The notes below the pieces were generated by a model. The model worked only from the letters and a program-made list of their open reading frames with translations. It made no database searches and was not told where the DNA came from. Shown here one piece after another: positions 8,315-15,316 of a stretch of 45,331 bases of DNA; the first letter of the stretch is position 1; each line of letters opens with the position of its first letter. Source of the stretch: Chloroflexota bacterium (lineage in GTDB: Bacteria > Chloroflexota > Limnocylindria > Limnocylindrales > CSP1-4); NCBI GenBank assembly GCA_021785175.1, contig JAJYGH010000020.1, positions 20,223 to 65,553 of the forward strand. Direction: 5' to 3'. The translations under genes and the position numbers were made by a program.

Positions 8315-8337
8315 GGCTGTCATCACATTTGACCACC
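8315..8337. promoter_or_regulatory. Imperfect dyad upstream of the hydrogenase operon
   Basis: GGCTGTCA, 7 bases, TGACCACC: six of eight positions pair across the centre. It is the only AT-richer patch between the operon start and the tRNA gene, 38 nt before the cNMP gene ATG. It could bind a Crp/Fnr-type regulator encoded elsewhere. No TANNNT box is seen here, unlike most other genes in the window. Confidence 0.3.
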
Positions 8338-8495
8338 GCGCGCCGCCGGAGGACAGGGCCTGCCGTCACGCGATCGGGGGCTTTCCGACCCGCGACCGGC
8401 CCGGGCCGCGTCCGGTTCGACGACGGCTGGCGGGCCGATGCCCGTGGGGCTACCGGGGGCGAACGGCGTGCCGGCGCAATGCGGGCGTGATGCGG

Positions 8496-8501
8496 TAGAC
8501 T
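8496..8501 (+). promoter_or_regulatory. -10 box TAGACT of the tRNA-Lys gene
   Basis: TAGACT ends 7 nt before the first base of the acceptor stem (8509), so the primary transcript would begin with almost no 5' leader. Confidence 0.6.
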
Positions 8502-8508
8502 CCCGTGC

Positions 8509-8583
8509 GGGCCGGTAGCTCAACGGTAGAGCAGTGGTCTCTTAAACCACGGGTTGAGAGTTCGAGTCTCTCCCGGCTCACCA
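8509..8583 (+). tRNA. tRNA-Lys (anticodon CTT)
   Basis: The cloverleaf folds fully. Acceptor 8509-8515 pairs with 8573-8579 with one G-U. The D-arm is GCTC/GAGC (8518-8532). The anticodon stem is GTGGT/ACCAC with loop CTCTTAA, giving anticodon CTT at 8541-8543, which reads AAG. The T-arm is GAGAG/CTCTC with loop TTCGAGT. Discriminator A8580 is followed by an encoded CCA (8581-8583). Confidence 0.97.
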
Positions 8584-8600
8584 GATTCCGCTGTTCTTCG

Positions 8601-8639
8601 GCCGCTTTCCGGCGCTTTTCGTGCTCGGGAGCGGCTTTT
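8601..8639 (+). terminator. Possible weak terminator after tRNA-Lys
   Basis: GCCGCT (8601-8606) can pair with AGCGGC (8630-8635), followed by TTTT. The loop is long (23 nt), so this is a weak call. Confidence 0.35.
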
Positions 8640-8688
8640 GCTTAGGAAATCGACCAGTTTTCACTGGGGCCGGCCCGGTTCCGGACCG

Positions 8689-8694
8689 TATACT
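8689..8694 (+). promoter_or_regulatory. -10 box TATACT of ftsZ
   Basis: A consensus TATACT whose expected start point (about 8701) coincides with the first base of the perfect hairpin at 8701-8726. No -35 box is recognisable. Confidence 0.65.
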
Positions 8695-8700
8695 CCGCCG

Positions 8701-8726
8701 CGTCGGCCGGCCTCCGCCGGCCGACG
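8701..8726 (+). promoter_or_regulatory. Perfect 11-bp hairpin at the 5' end of the ftsZ leader
   Basis: CGTCGGCCGGC (8701-8711) pairs perfectly with 8716-8726 around a CTCC loop. If transcription begins 7 nt after TATACT, the mRNA would start with this stem. It may protect the 5' end from decay or bind a factor. There is no T-tract, so termination is unlikely. Confidence 0.5.
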
Positions 8727-8794
8727 CCTGCCGCCGGGCCCCGCACCGCGGCTCCGAACCGATATCGCGCACCACGCGACCCGGAGGACGATAC

Positions 8795-10144
8795 ATGCCG
8801 ATGCACTCGGACAGAGACAACGCCGTCATCCGAGTGATCGGCGTGGGAGGCGGCGGCAGCAACGCCGTGAACCGCATGATCCGGGCCGAGATGATGGGCG
8901 TCGAGTTCATCACGGTGAACACGGATGCGCAGGCGCTGGCGCGCTCCGGCGCCCCCCACTCGATCCGGATCGGCGAGAAGATCACACGCGGCCTCGGGGC
9001 GGGTGGCGACCCGACGGTAGGGCAGCGCGCGGCCGAGGAGGACGCGGAACGGATCCGGGAGTCGCTTGCCGGGTCGGACATGGTGTTCGTCACGGCGGGG
9101 ATGGGCGGCGGCACCGGGTCGGGCGCGGCGCCGGTCATCGCGCAGGTCGCGCGTGACGAGGGCGCCCTGACGATCGGGGTCGTGACCAAGCCGTTCTCCT
9201 TCGAGGGGGCGAAGCGCCGGATGGTCGCCGAGAAGCAGACGGAGGAGCTCCGGGAGCGCGTCGACACCCTCATCACGATCCCGAACGACCGGCTGCGGGA
9301 CGTCGTCGGGTCCCACACCTCGATCATCGACGCGTTTCGCGTGGTCGATGACGTCCTCCGCCAGGGCGTCCAGGGCATCAGTGACCTCATCACCGTCCCC
9401 GGGCTGATCAACCTCGACTTCGCCGATGTCCGCACGATCATGAAGAGCGCGGGCTCCGCGCTCATGGGGATCGGCCGCGCGTCGGGCGCCGACCGTGCGG
9501 CGACCGCGGCGCGGTCCGCGATCTCGAGCCCGCTCCTCGAGACGAGCATCACGGGTGCCAGGGGCGTCCTCCTCAACATCACCGGCGGCCCGAAGCTCGG
9601 CCTGTTCGAGGTGAACGAAGCCGCCGAGATCGTGCGTGAGGCGGCCGACCCCGAGGCCAACATCATCTTCGGGACGGTCATCGACGAGCGCATGGACGAC
9701 GAGATCTCGATCACCGTGATCGCGACAGGATTCGGCGGGCACCCGGCGCGCGAAGATGCGGTGGGACGGAACGGCCGCGAGGCGCGCGACTTTCTGCGGG
9801 ACGTCGCACGCGAGCGGCAGCGCGTGGACGAGACGGGATCGAGGCTCGGTCAGCGCTCGGCCGGGGGACCTGCGCCGGATTCCCCTGGATCTGCCGCAGC
9901 GCGTCGAGATCAGCCGGCGAAGGGCGCGCCGGGATGGCCGGGATCGGGCGCCGCCGGGCCGACGGTTCCGGCCCAGAACGAGGTCGCGACGACGGACGCG
10001 GGTGCCGGCGCCGGGAACGCCGGGCCGGCGACCTCGGGCGATCGCGCCAACGGCACGGGGCGCCAGGATCGGCCCCAACGTGGTGTCGCGCGCCCCGGCA
10101 TCGATCTCGACATCCCGTCGTTCCTGCGGCGCACGAAGCGCTGA
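8795..10144 (+). CDS. ftsZ: Cell division protein FtsZ
   Basis: A 449-residue tubulin-like GTPase that forms the Z-ring. Residues 14-24 ([11 protein letters not shown]) and the tubulin signature GGGTGSG (104-110) bind GTP; NDRL, then LINLDFADV (T7 loop with the catalytic Asp) and the C-terminal domain ([20 protein letters not shown]) follow. After residue ~315 comes a variable Gly/Ala/Pro-rich linker, then the conserved C-terminal peptide [11 protein letters not shown] that binds FtsA/SepF-type partners. ATG 8795 is supported by GGAGGA 7 nt upstream; a second ATG lies two codons later. Promoter TATACT and a leader hairpin lie upstream. No ftsA or ftsQ neighbour is seen; the gene is alone after the tRNA, away from a dcw cluster. 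Confidence 0.97.
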   Translation: MPMHSDRDNAVIRVIGVGGGGSNAVNRMIRAEMMGVEFITVNTDAQALARSGAPHSIRIGEKITRGLGAGGDPTVGQRAAEEDAERIRESLAGSDMVFVTAGMGGGTGSGAAPVIAQVARDEGALTIGVVTKPFSFEGAKRRMVAEKQTEELRERVDTLITIPNDRLRDVVGSHTSIIDAFRVVDDVLRQGVQGISDLITVPGLINLDFADVRTIMKSAGSALMGIGRASGADRAATAARSAISSPLLETSITGARGVLLNITGGPKLGLFEVNEAAEIVREAADPEANIIFGTVIDERMDDEISITVIATGFGGHPAREDAVGRNGREARDFLRDVARERQRVDETGSRLGQRSAGGPAPDSPGSAAARRDQPAKGAPGWPGSGAAGPTVPAQNEVATTDAGAGAGNAGPATSGDRANGTGRQDRPQRGVARPGIDLDIPSFLRRTKR

Positions 10145-10191
10145 TCGCCGGGGCGCCGCTCTGGTCGCGGCGCACCAGGCCCGGCCCCCTG

Positions 10192-10214
10192 CGCCCCTCG
10201 GGCCGTCAGGGGCG
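10192..10214. terminator. Possible bidirectional terminator hairpin between ftsZ and the hydrolase
   Basis: CGCCCCT (10192-10198) pairs with AGGGGCG (10208-10214) around a 9-nt loop, between two convergent genes. There is no T-tract on either side. Confidence 0.35.
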
Positions 10215-10235
10215 GCCGGCCCGCAGTGGGGAGGG

Positions 10236-11180
10236 TCACGTCCGGGGGTCCGCGTCCTCCTGCCGTGCGAGATGTCCGCCGATCCACGCCGCGATCCCCG
10301 CGACGATCTGCGGCCCTTGCGGTTCGTTCAGCGTCTCGTGCCTGAGCCCGGGGTAGACCCGGCGCTCGACGCACGCGATGGCCCCGAGGGGCTCGGTGCA
10401 CGCCGTGGGGACGAGGGTGTCGGCGCTGCCGTGCGTGACGAGCGTGGGGACGCGGAGCGCGTGGATCCGGGCCTGGGCGCGGGTGCCCGCGGCGAGCAAC
10501 TCCGCGCCGAGCCGCGCCGTGGTGAACGGGACGAGCAGCGGGTCCGCGAGATACGCGCGCTGCGTGTTCGAGTCCGATGAGATCTGCTCCGCGCGCAGCG
10601 GGGTGGCGATGCGCAGGCGCGGCGTGACGCGGCTCAGCAGCGGGGCGACCAGGCGCAGGTGGGCCGGAGTTCCCGTGCTCAGGGCGGGTGCATTCAGGAC
10701 GAGCAGGTCCGGAGCCGGTCGGTCGTCGAGCGCATACGTGAGCGCGATGAGGGCGCCCATGGAGTGGCCCATGAGGACGACGGGCAGGCCGTCGCGAAGC
10801 GCGGCCAGCCGCCCCTCGACGTCGTCGAGGTAGTCGTCCCACCGGTCGACGTACGCGCGCCTCCCGCCCGACTCGCCGAACCCGCGCAGATCGAACGCGG
10901 CAACGTCGAACCCTGTCATCGCGAGCAGCGAGGCCGTTCGTGCGTAGCGCCCGGAGTGTTCCGCGATCCCGTGCACCAGGAGGATTCGAGCGCGCGCCGC
11001 GCCCTTCGCCGGCCACTCCCGCGTGCGCAGCCGGAGGCCGTCGGGCGTCGTGGCGTGGTCAGGCCCGACGTCCGACCATCGCGTGCCGCCCTGCGGCGGC
11101 CAGGCCGGTTGCCCTTCCCCACGTTCGATCACCTCGCCGGTCCGCCCGTGAGCGCGGGGTGGGCCGGAGAGCAGCCTCAT
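10236..11180 (-). CDS. Alpha/beta hydrolase, monoacylglycerol lipase-like
   Basis: A 314-residue hydrolase. The oxyanion region LLVHGIAEHSGRY is the hallmark of monoacylglycerol lipases and lysophospholipases. The nucleophile elbow is GHSMG (Ser140), the acid D254 lies in THGSADTLVP, and His281 in GLRHETLNEP completes the triad. A cap region lies between about residues 165 and 235. No signal peptide is seen, so it is probably cytoplasmic or loosely membrane-associated. The first ~45 residues are poorly conserved; ATG 11180 is the simplest start, but later starts in the first 30 codons are possible. No clear promoter is seen. The likely substrate is a monoglyceride or similar ester. Confidence 0.85.
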   Translation of the reverse strand: MRLLSGPPRAHGRTGEVIERGEGQPAWPPQGGTRWSDVGPDHATTPDGLRLRTREWPAKGAARARILLVHGIAEHSGRYARTASLLAMTGFDVAAFDLRGFGESGGRRAYVDRWDDYLDDVEGRLAALRDGLPVVLMGHSMGALIALTYALDDRPAPDLLVLNAPALSTGTPAHLRLVAPLLSRVTPRLRIATPLRAEQISSDSNTQRAYLADPLLVPFTTARLGAELLAAGTRAQARIHALRVPTLVTHGSADTLVPTACTEPLGAIACVERRVYPGLRHETLNEPQGPQIVAGIAAWIGGHLARQEDADPRT

Positions 11181-11356
11181 CCGGTCGTGGGCCCCGAAGC
11201 CAGGCCGGCACGTCTCGCACGCGCGTCTCGGCCCTGACGGACGGCGGTTGGAGGGCGGAACGACCCGGGCATGACGAGCACGCCGGCGAGCCTACCACCG
11301 GCGACCCCCATGGCCGGCCGATCGTTGTCCGAACGCGCTGCGGTCCGCCCCCCGAT

Positions 11357-11362
11357 TACGTT
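11357..11362 (+). promoter_or_regulatory. -10-like box TACGTT before the lipoprotein ORF
   Basis: TACGTT lies 9 nt before ATG 11372, the same layout as other genes in the window. This is the main argument that the following ORF is transcribed. Confidence 0.35.
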
Positions 11363-11371
11363 CCCGCAGCC

Positions 11372-12154
11372 ATGCGGGCCTGCGGTCGACCCAAGCATGA
11401 TCCATTCCTGCGCCTCCGGCGGCCTGGGCCGCGTGCGGCGCGCATGGCCGTGTCCGCCGTTGTCGTGACCCTCACCGTCGCCGCCTGCGGCTCTGCGACG
11501 GGCACGCCTGCGGCAAGCGCTCCGGCTTCGCGCGTCTCCACGCCTGCCAGCGCGGCCCCGGCCGCGTCCGTGGCTGCGAGCATCGCACCCGCTGCATCTG
11601 CGGCGGCATCCGCGGCCGTCTCTGCGGCTGCCGCATCGCCCGCCGCCGCGTCCGGCGCGGTGACCGGCATCACCGGGTCGCCCGCTGCGGCCGACCCTGC
11701 GGCATCGGTCGCGCCCTCCCGGTCGTCGACCCGGAGGGCGCTTGAAGCCGGGCGGTCAGACGCGCGGCTGGTGGGAGCGTCCGGGACAGGGCTCGGCGGG
11801 GTCAGGGGTGCCGGCGGGGTCAGACCGGAACGCGAGCGGGCACGTACCGCGGGTACGCCGGATACCACATGGCCTCGCCGACTGCCCGCACGATCTGCTC
11901 GTCGTGGTATCCGCGCCCGACGCCACAATCGCGCGCCTGGCACACGACGCGAACCGCGATCGCGCGTGTCACCTCGCGCAGCGACGACACGGGCGGGTAG
12001 ACCGCGCCGGCGGCGAGGCGATCCTCGCTCACGAAGTCGGCCAGCGTGTGCGCCGCGACGAGGAACATCTCGTCGGTCACCTCGCGCGCCTCGCCGACGA
12101 TCGCTCCGAGCCCGACACCCGGGAAGACGAACACGTTGTTCGCCTGGCCGATGA
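11372..12154 (+). CDS. Doubtful Ala/Ser/Pro-rich lipoprotein ORF, 3' end uncertain
   Basis: From ATG 11372 a basic start (RLRRPGPRAARM) leads to a hydrophobic stretch and a lipobox-like TVAAC, then GSATGTPAASAPAS, so the N-terminus looks like a lipoprotein. Residues ~50-125 are low complexity (runs of A, S, P). After about 11760 the composition turns Arg-rich and the frame runs another 335 nt across the end of the convergent malic enzyme gene, where it is most likely only the shadow of that gene. The true product may be a short lipoprotein whose stop was lost by a frameshift, or a decayed gene. No function can be given. An in-frame start also exists at ATG 11444. Confidence 0.35.
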   Translation: MRACGRPKHDPFLRLRRPGPRAARMAVSAVVVTLTVAACGSATGTPAASAPASRVSTPASAAPAASVAASIAPAASAAASAAVSAAAASPAAASGAVTGITGSPAAADPAASVAPSRSSTRRALEAGRSDARLVGASGTGLGGVRGAGGVRPERERARTAGTPDTTWPRRLPARSARRGIRARRHNRAPGTRREPRSRVSPRAATTRAGRPRRRRGDPRSRSRPACAPRRGTSRRSPRAPRRRSLRARHPGRRTRCSPGR

Positions 12155-13541
12155 GCCGGACCCGGCCGCCGATCTCGACGGGAGGGAAGGGGCTCCCCGT
12201 GGCGACGACGGCCCGCCCCTCCGACCACCGCAGGACGTCCTCCGGCAGCGCCTCCGACTTGGAGGTGGGGTTCGAGAGCGGGAACACCACGGGCGTCGGC
12301 ACGTGGCGCGCCATCTCGCGGACGGCGCCTTCGGTGAATGCTCCCGGCGTGCCGCTCGTGCCGATCAGCATCGTGGGGTGGAACCGCGCGACCACGGCCT
12401 CGAGGTCGAACGGACCGTCACCGGCGAAGCCGTGGTACGCCATGACCTCCGGCGCGAGTGCGAACTCGAGCTTGTCGGCATCGAGCGGAGTGCGCCCGGC
12501 GAACACGAGGCCGTGCGTGTCGAGCATGACGATCGCGCGCGCGATCGTCGCGTCGTCGGCGCCCTCGCGCTGCATCGAGACGCGGACGAGCCGGGCGATC
12601 CCGACCCCGGCAGCGCCGGAGCCCACGAACACGATGCGCTGGCGGTGCAGCGGCTCGCCCAGGATGCGCAGCGACGCGATGAGGCCGGACAGGACGACGC
12701 CGGCCGTGCCCTGGATGTCGTCGTTGAAGCTGGCCACGCGGTGGCGGAACCGATCGAGGATGCGGATCGCGTTGTGCTGCTTGAAGTCCTCCCACTGCAA
12801 CAACGCGTGGGGGAACACGAGGTTGACCGCCTCGACGAACTCCTCGATGAACTCCTGGTACTCGTCGCCGCGGAGCCGCGGGTGGCGGTAGCCGATGTAC
12901 ATCGGATCGGCGAGCAGGTCGGGGTTGTCCGTGCCGACGTCGAGCGAGATCGGGAGCGTCAGTGACGGGTGGATTCCCGCCCCCGCCGTGTACAGGGCCA
13001 GCTTCCCGATGGGGATGCCCATGCCGCCCGCGCCCTGGTCGCCGAGCCCGAGGATCCGCTCGTTGTCAGTCGCGACGATGAGACGGATGTCGTCGCTGCG
13101 GGCGTTGCGCAGCAGGGCTGCGATCCGGCTGGAGTCGTCCGGGGTGATCCACAGGCCGCGGGGCCGCCGCATGACGTGGCTGAACTGCTGGCACGCGCGG
13201 CCGACCGTCGGCGTGTAGACGATCGGCAGGAACTCCTCGATGTTGTCCACGAGGAGCCGGTAGAACAGGGTCTCGTTCCGGTCCTGCAGCGCGGCGAGCC
13301 CGATGTACTGCTCGAGCTCGTCCGCCTTCCGGCGCACGTGCTCGAGCTCGAGCGCCACCTGCTCCTCGATCGACAGGACATGCGGCGGCAGGAGGCCTCG
13401 CAGACCGAGTTCGTCGCGTTCCTCGTCGTCGAACGCCAGGTCCTTGTTGAGAAGCGGATGATCGAGGAGGTCCGCGCCGCGACACGTGACCTCGACGACG
13501 CCGTCGGCGCTCCGGCTCGGGAGGACCGGGAGGGTCTTCAC
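11820..13541 (-). CDS. maeA: NAD-type malic enzyme
   Basis: A 573-residue enzyme that converts malate to pyruvate and CO2 with reduction of NAD(P). The length matches the large MaeA class. It shows the malic signature FLPIVYTPTVG with the catalytic Tyr, LGLGDQGAGGMGIPIGKLAL with the catalytic Lys, SFNDDIQGTA (metal-binding Asp pair), the Rossmann motif IVFVGSGAAGVGIA, and FPLSNPTSKSEA near the nicotinamide. GTG 13541 (MKTLPVLPS) starts 6 nt after a TATCCT box, so the transcript is probably leaderless. NAD preference is suggested by class, not proven. The gene is alone; it faces the doubtful lipoprotein ORF. Confidence 0.93.
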   Translation of the reverse strand: MKTLPVLPSRSADGVVEVTCRGADLLDHPLLNKDLAFDDEERDELGLRGLLPPHVLSIEEQVALELEHVRRKADELEQYIGLAALQDRNETLFYRLLVDNIEEFLPIVYTPTVGRACQQFSHVMRRPRGLWITPDDSSRIAALLRNARSDDIRLIVATDNERILGLGDQGAGGMGIPIGKLALYTAGAGIHPSLTLPISLDVGTDNPDLLADPMYIGYRHPRLRGDEYQEFIEEFVEAVNLVFPHALLQWEDFKQHNAIRILDRFRHRVASFNDDIQGTAGVVLSGLIASLRILGEPLHRQRIVFVGSGAAGVGIARLVRVSMQREGADDATIARAIVMLDTHGLVFAGRTPLDADKLEFALAPEVMAYHGFAGDGPFDLEAVVARFHPTMLIGTSGTPGAFTEGAVREMARHVPTPVVFPLSNPTSKSEALPEDVLRWSEGRAVVATGSPFPPVEIGGRVRLIGQANNVFVFPGVGLGAIVGEAREVTDEMFLVAAHTLADFVSEDRLAAGAVYPPVSSLREVTRAIAVRVVCQARDCGVGRGYHDEQIVRAVGEAMWYPAYPRYVPARVPV

Positions 13542-13547
13542 GCCTTG

Positions 13548-13553
13548 AGGATA
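13548..13553 (-). promoter_or_regulatory. -10 box TATCCT of the malic enzyme gene
   Basis: Minus-strand TATCCT, 6 nt before the GTG at 13541; a leaderless layout. Confidence 0.6.
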
Positions 13554-13641
13554 GCCGGGTGGATCGGGCGCGGAAGTGCCGACCGGACGGGCTGCGCGCC
13601 AGCCGCCTGCGGAGTGTGTGGATCGAACAGCCCGCGGCGCA

Positions 13642-13962
13642 TCAGTGGGCGCTCACCGTCGGCCTGTGCGCGTCCGCACCGGGGCTCCTCCCCGCCTCCC
13701 TGCGGTGGCTGATCTCCACGTCGCCGGCGAGCGCCGCCCCGGCCGCCGCGATGGCGTGACCGAGGCGCACGCGGAGGCTCACGGTGAACCGCCGTCCCGA
13801 CCCTGCATTGGCCGCCAGCCGCGCCGTCCGCTCCCGGTCGGCCTCCCGCCTGAGCTCGGCGATCCGTCCTGCGACCAGCGCCTCCCGGATCCCCGTCCCG
13901 AACGCTGCGTCGAACATCTCAGACCACTCCATCTTCATCTCGATCTGCATCATGTCAGTCAT
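13642..13962 (-). CDS. Small hypothetical protein with basic C-terminus
   Basis: A 106-residue protein that I do not recognise. It begins with a Met-rich acidic stretch (MTDMMQIEMKMEW), then a helical region with many charged residues (IREALVAGRIAELRREADRE), and a segment RFTVSLRVRLGHAIAAAGAAL like those that end small proteins linked to regulators. Base composition near the start is less GC-rich than its neighbours. It lies 61 nt after the stop of the ArsR-type regulator on the same strand. Its start codon sits inside a near-copy of the operator found upstream of that regulator, so the regulator probably controls it separately. A later ATG at 13953 is a possible start. Confidence 0.6.
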   Translation of the reverse strand: MTDMMQIEMKMEWSEMFDAAFGTGIREALVAGRIAELRREADRERTARLAANAGSGRRFTVSLRVRLGHAIAAAGAALAGDVEISHRREAGRSPGADAHRPTVSAH

Positions 13963-13971
13963 TCGTCTAAC
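13952..13971 (-). promoter_or_regulatory. Second copy of the putative ArsR-family operator
   Basis: Minus strand GTTAGACGAA then TGACTGACAT. It matches the site at 15162-15181 at 16 of 20 positions and keeps the outer half-sites GTTAG / CTGAC. It overlaps the start codon of the small gene at 13962. Confidence 0.5.
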
Positions 13972-14023
13972 TCAGATCCTGCCGCTCGACGTGGCCGCCC
14001 CGCCGGCGCACGGAGGAGTGTGA

Positions 14024-15136
14024 CTACGAGATGTACCGGCCGATCTCCGGACCGGCGGCCAGAATCCGGTCTCGCCGCAGCGAGTAGTACGTCAGCGCGC
14101 CTTCCTCGATGAGCGTCACGAGCCCCGCCGCGCGGAGCTGTGCGAGGTGGTGGCTGGCCGTCGGCTTCGACACCTCGAGCTGCTGAGCGATCTCCGTCAG
14201 GTACATGTCGCGTTCGGCGAGCATGTGGAGGACCCGCAGCCGCTGCGGGTCCCCGAGCGCCCGGTAGAGCTGGACGGTCGCCGCGGGCGGCTCCCACGCG
14301 CCTCGTGACTCCAGGGCCGATTCCGCAACGGGATAGCAGAACAGCCGCCATCCGTCGCCCACCACCGCCCAGTTGTACGGGCGCGAGAAGTAGGTCGGCG
14401 CCAGGATCACGCGCGAGATCGTGCCGTCAGGCAGGAGTCGGATCCCGGCCGTCGTCCGCTCGACCAGCTCCGGAGCCGGCAGGTCCGTGTCTGCGCGTCG
14501 CGCGGCCACGTCACGCTCGAGCACCGTGCGAACCCGCTCCTCGACCTGCTGGAACGCCGGCAACCACGCGCGGAGCGCGAGGTGCAGGCGTTCGGCCGCC
14601 GCGACCGGGTCCCGAAGCATCGCCCGGACGTGCCCGAGCTCGGACTCAAGCGCCACCGTCGCGAGCCGCTCCTCGACGTCCCGCAGGGCCTCGGGGTCGC
14701 CCGCCAGCGCCAGCTCGAGCTCGCGGCCGGCGGCCTGGGCCTTCCCTGCCGGGCTCTGGAGCAGCGCGTGCACGATGTCGACCGCGGGCATCGCCTCGAC
14801 GGCCGCCACGAGGGCGGCGGCGTCCCGGAGCTCGGGACGGTCGACCACGACCGTCGCCATCTCGGCCGCCAAGCCCTCCCGCTCGTCTCCGCCGACGAAC
14901 ATGCCGGCCAGGATGTCGGCCGGGAGCGCCGCGCGCGCGTCCCGCAGCCAGCGCTGGTCCGCCGGAGGAAGGTCCGACTGGTCCTGTCGCATCAGCGACA
15001 GGCTGATCAGGAAGTCGTACACGGTGCGGGCGTCGAAGGACACCGAGTAGCGGCCGCCGGCAGCCGCGAAGCCTCGCACGCGCGGTTGCCCCTGCGTCGT
15101 TCCGGACTCGCTGTTCCGCCGCCTGCGGGCGCTCAT
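14024..15136 (-). CDS. ArsR-type transcriptional regulator with long N-terminal domain (DUF5937-like)
   Basis: A 370-residue protein. The C-terminal ~90 residues form an ArsR winged helix: LYRALGDPQRLRVLHMLAER, MYLTEIAQQLEVSKPTASHH, LAQLRAAGLVTLIEEGALTYYSL. The first ~270 residues are an alpha-helical domain starting with YSVSFDARTVYDFLISLSLM, typical of ArsR-type regulators with an N-terminal DUF5937-like region that may sense a ligand. No metal-binding Cys pairs are seen. ATG 15136 lies 25 nt from a dyad that also covers its probable TAGTGT promoter box, which suggests autorepression. It is divergent from the M16 peptidase pair, which are likely targets, and is followed by a small gene carrying a second copy of the dyad. 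Confidence 0.85.
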   Translation of the reverse strand: MSARRRRNSESGTTQGQPRVRGFAAAGGRYSVSFDARTVYDFLISLSLMRQDQSDLPPADQRWLRDARAALPADILAGMFVGGDEREGLAAEMATVVVDRPELRDAAALVAAVEAMPAVDIVHALLQSPAGKAQAAGRELELALAGDPEALRDVEERLATVALESELGHVRAMLRDPVAAAERLHLALRAWLPAFQQVEERVRTVLERDVAARRADTDLPAPELVERTTAGIRLLPDGTISRVILAPTYFSRPYNWAVVGDGWRLFCYPVAESALESRGAWEPPAATVQLYRALGDPQRLRVLHMLAERDMYLTEIAQQLEVSKPTASHHLAQLRAAGLVTLIEEGALTYYSLRRDRILAAGPEIGRYIS

Positions 15137-15159
15137 CGTGTTCGACTGCCTCTGCTCTT

Positions 15160-15181
15160 GTGTTAGATGAAACACTAACAT
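15160..15181. promoter_or_regulatory. Putative operator between the ArsR-type gene and the M16 pair
   Basis: TGTTAG, 8 bases, CTAACA forms a perfect dyad (15161-15180), with a second overlapping dyad GTGTT/AACAC (15160-15175). On the minus strand TAGTGT (15173-15178) inside it could be the -10 box of the regulator gene. The site lies in the 180-bp divergent spacer. Confidence 0.6.
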
Positions 15182-15316
15182 CGAGCAGGCGATCTGTCGA
15201 GCCTCCCGGCTCCGCAGACGGGCGCCGACGGGCTGGCGCCGGCGATGGCACAATCGCATGACCGCGCACACCGCCCCGTCCGCAGCCCCACGTGCCGGTC
15301 GAGCTTCGGAGGTCGC

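Noticed and set aside
8321-8334. Treating TGTCATCACATTTGACC as a proven Crp/Fnr site bound by the operon's own cNMP protein
   Set aside because: That protein has no DNA-binding domain, and the dyad is imperfect, so only a weak candidate site is listed.
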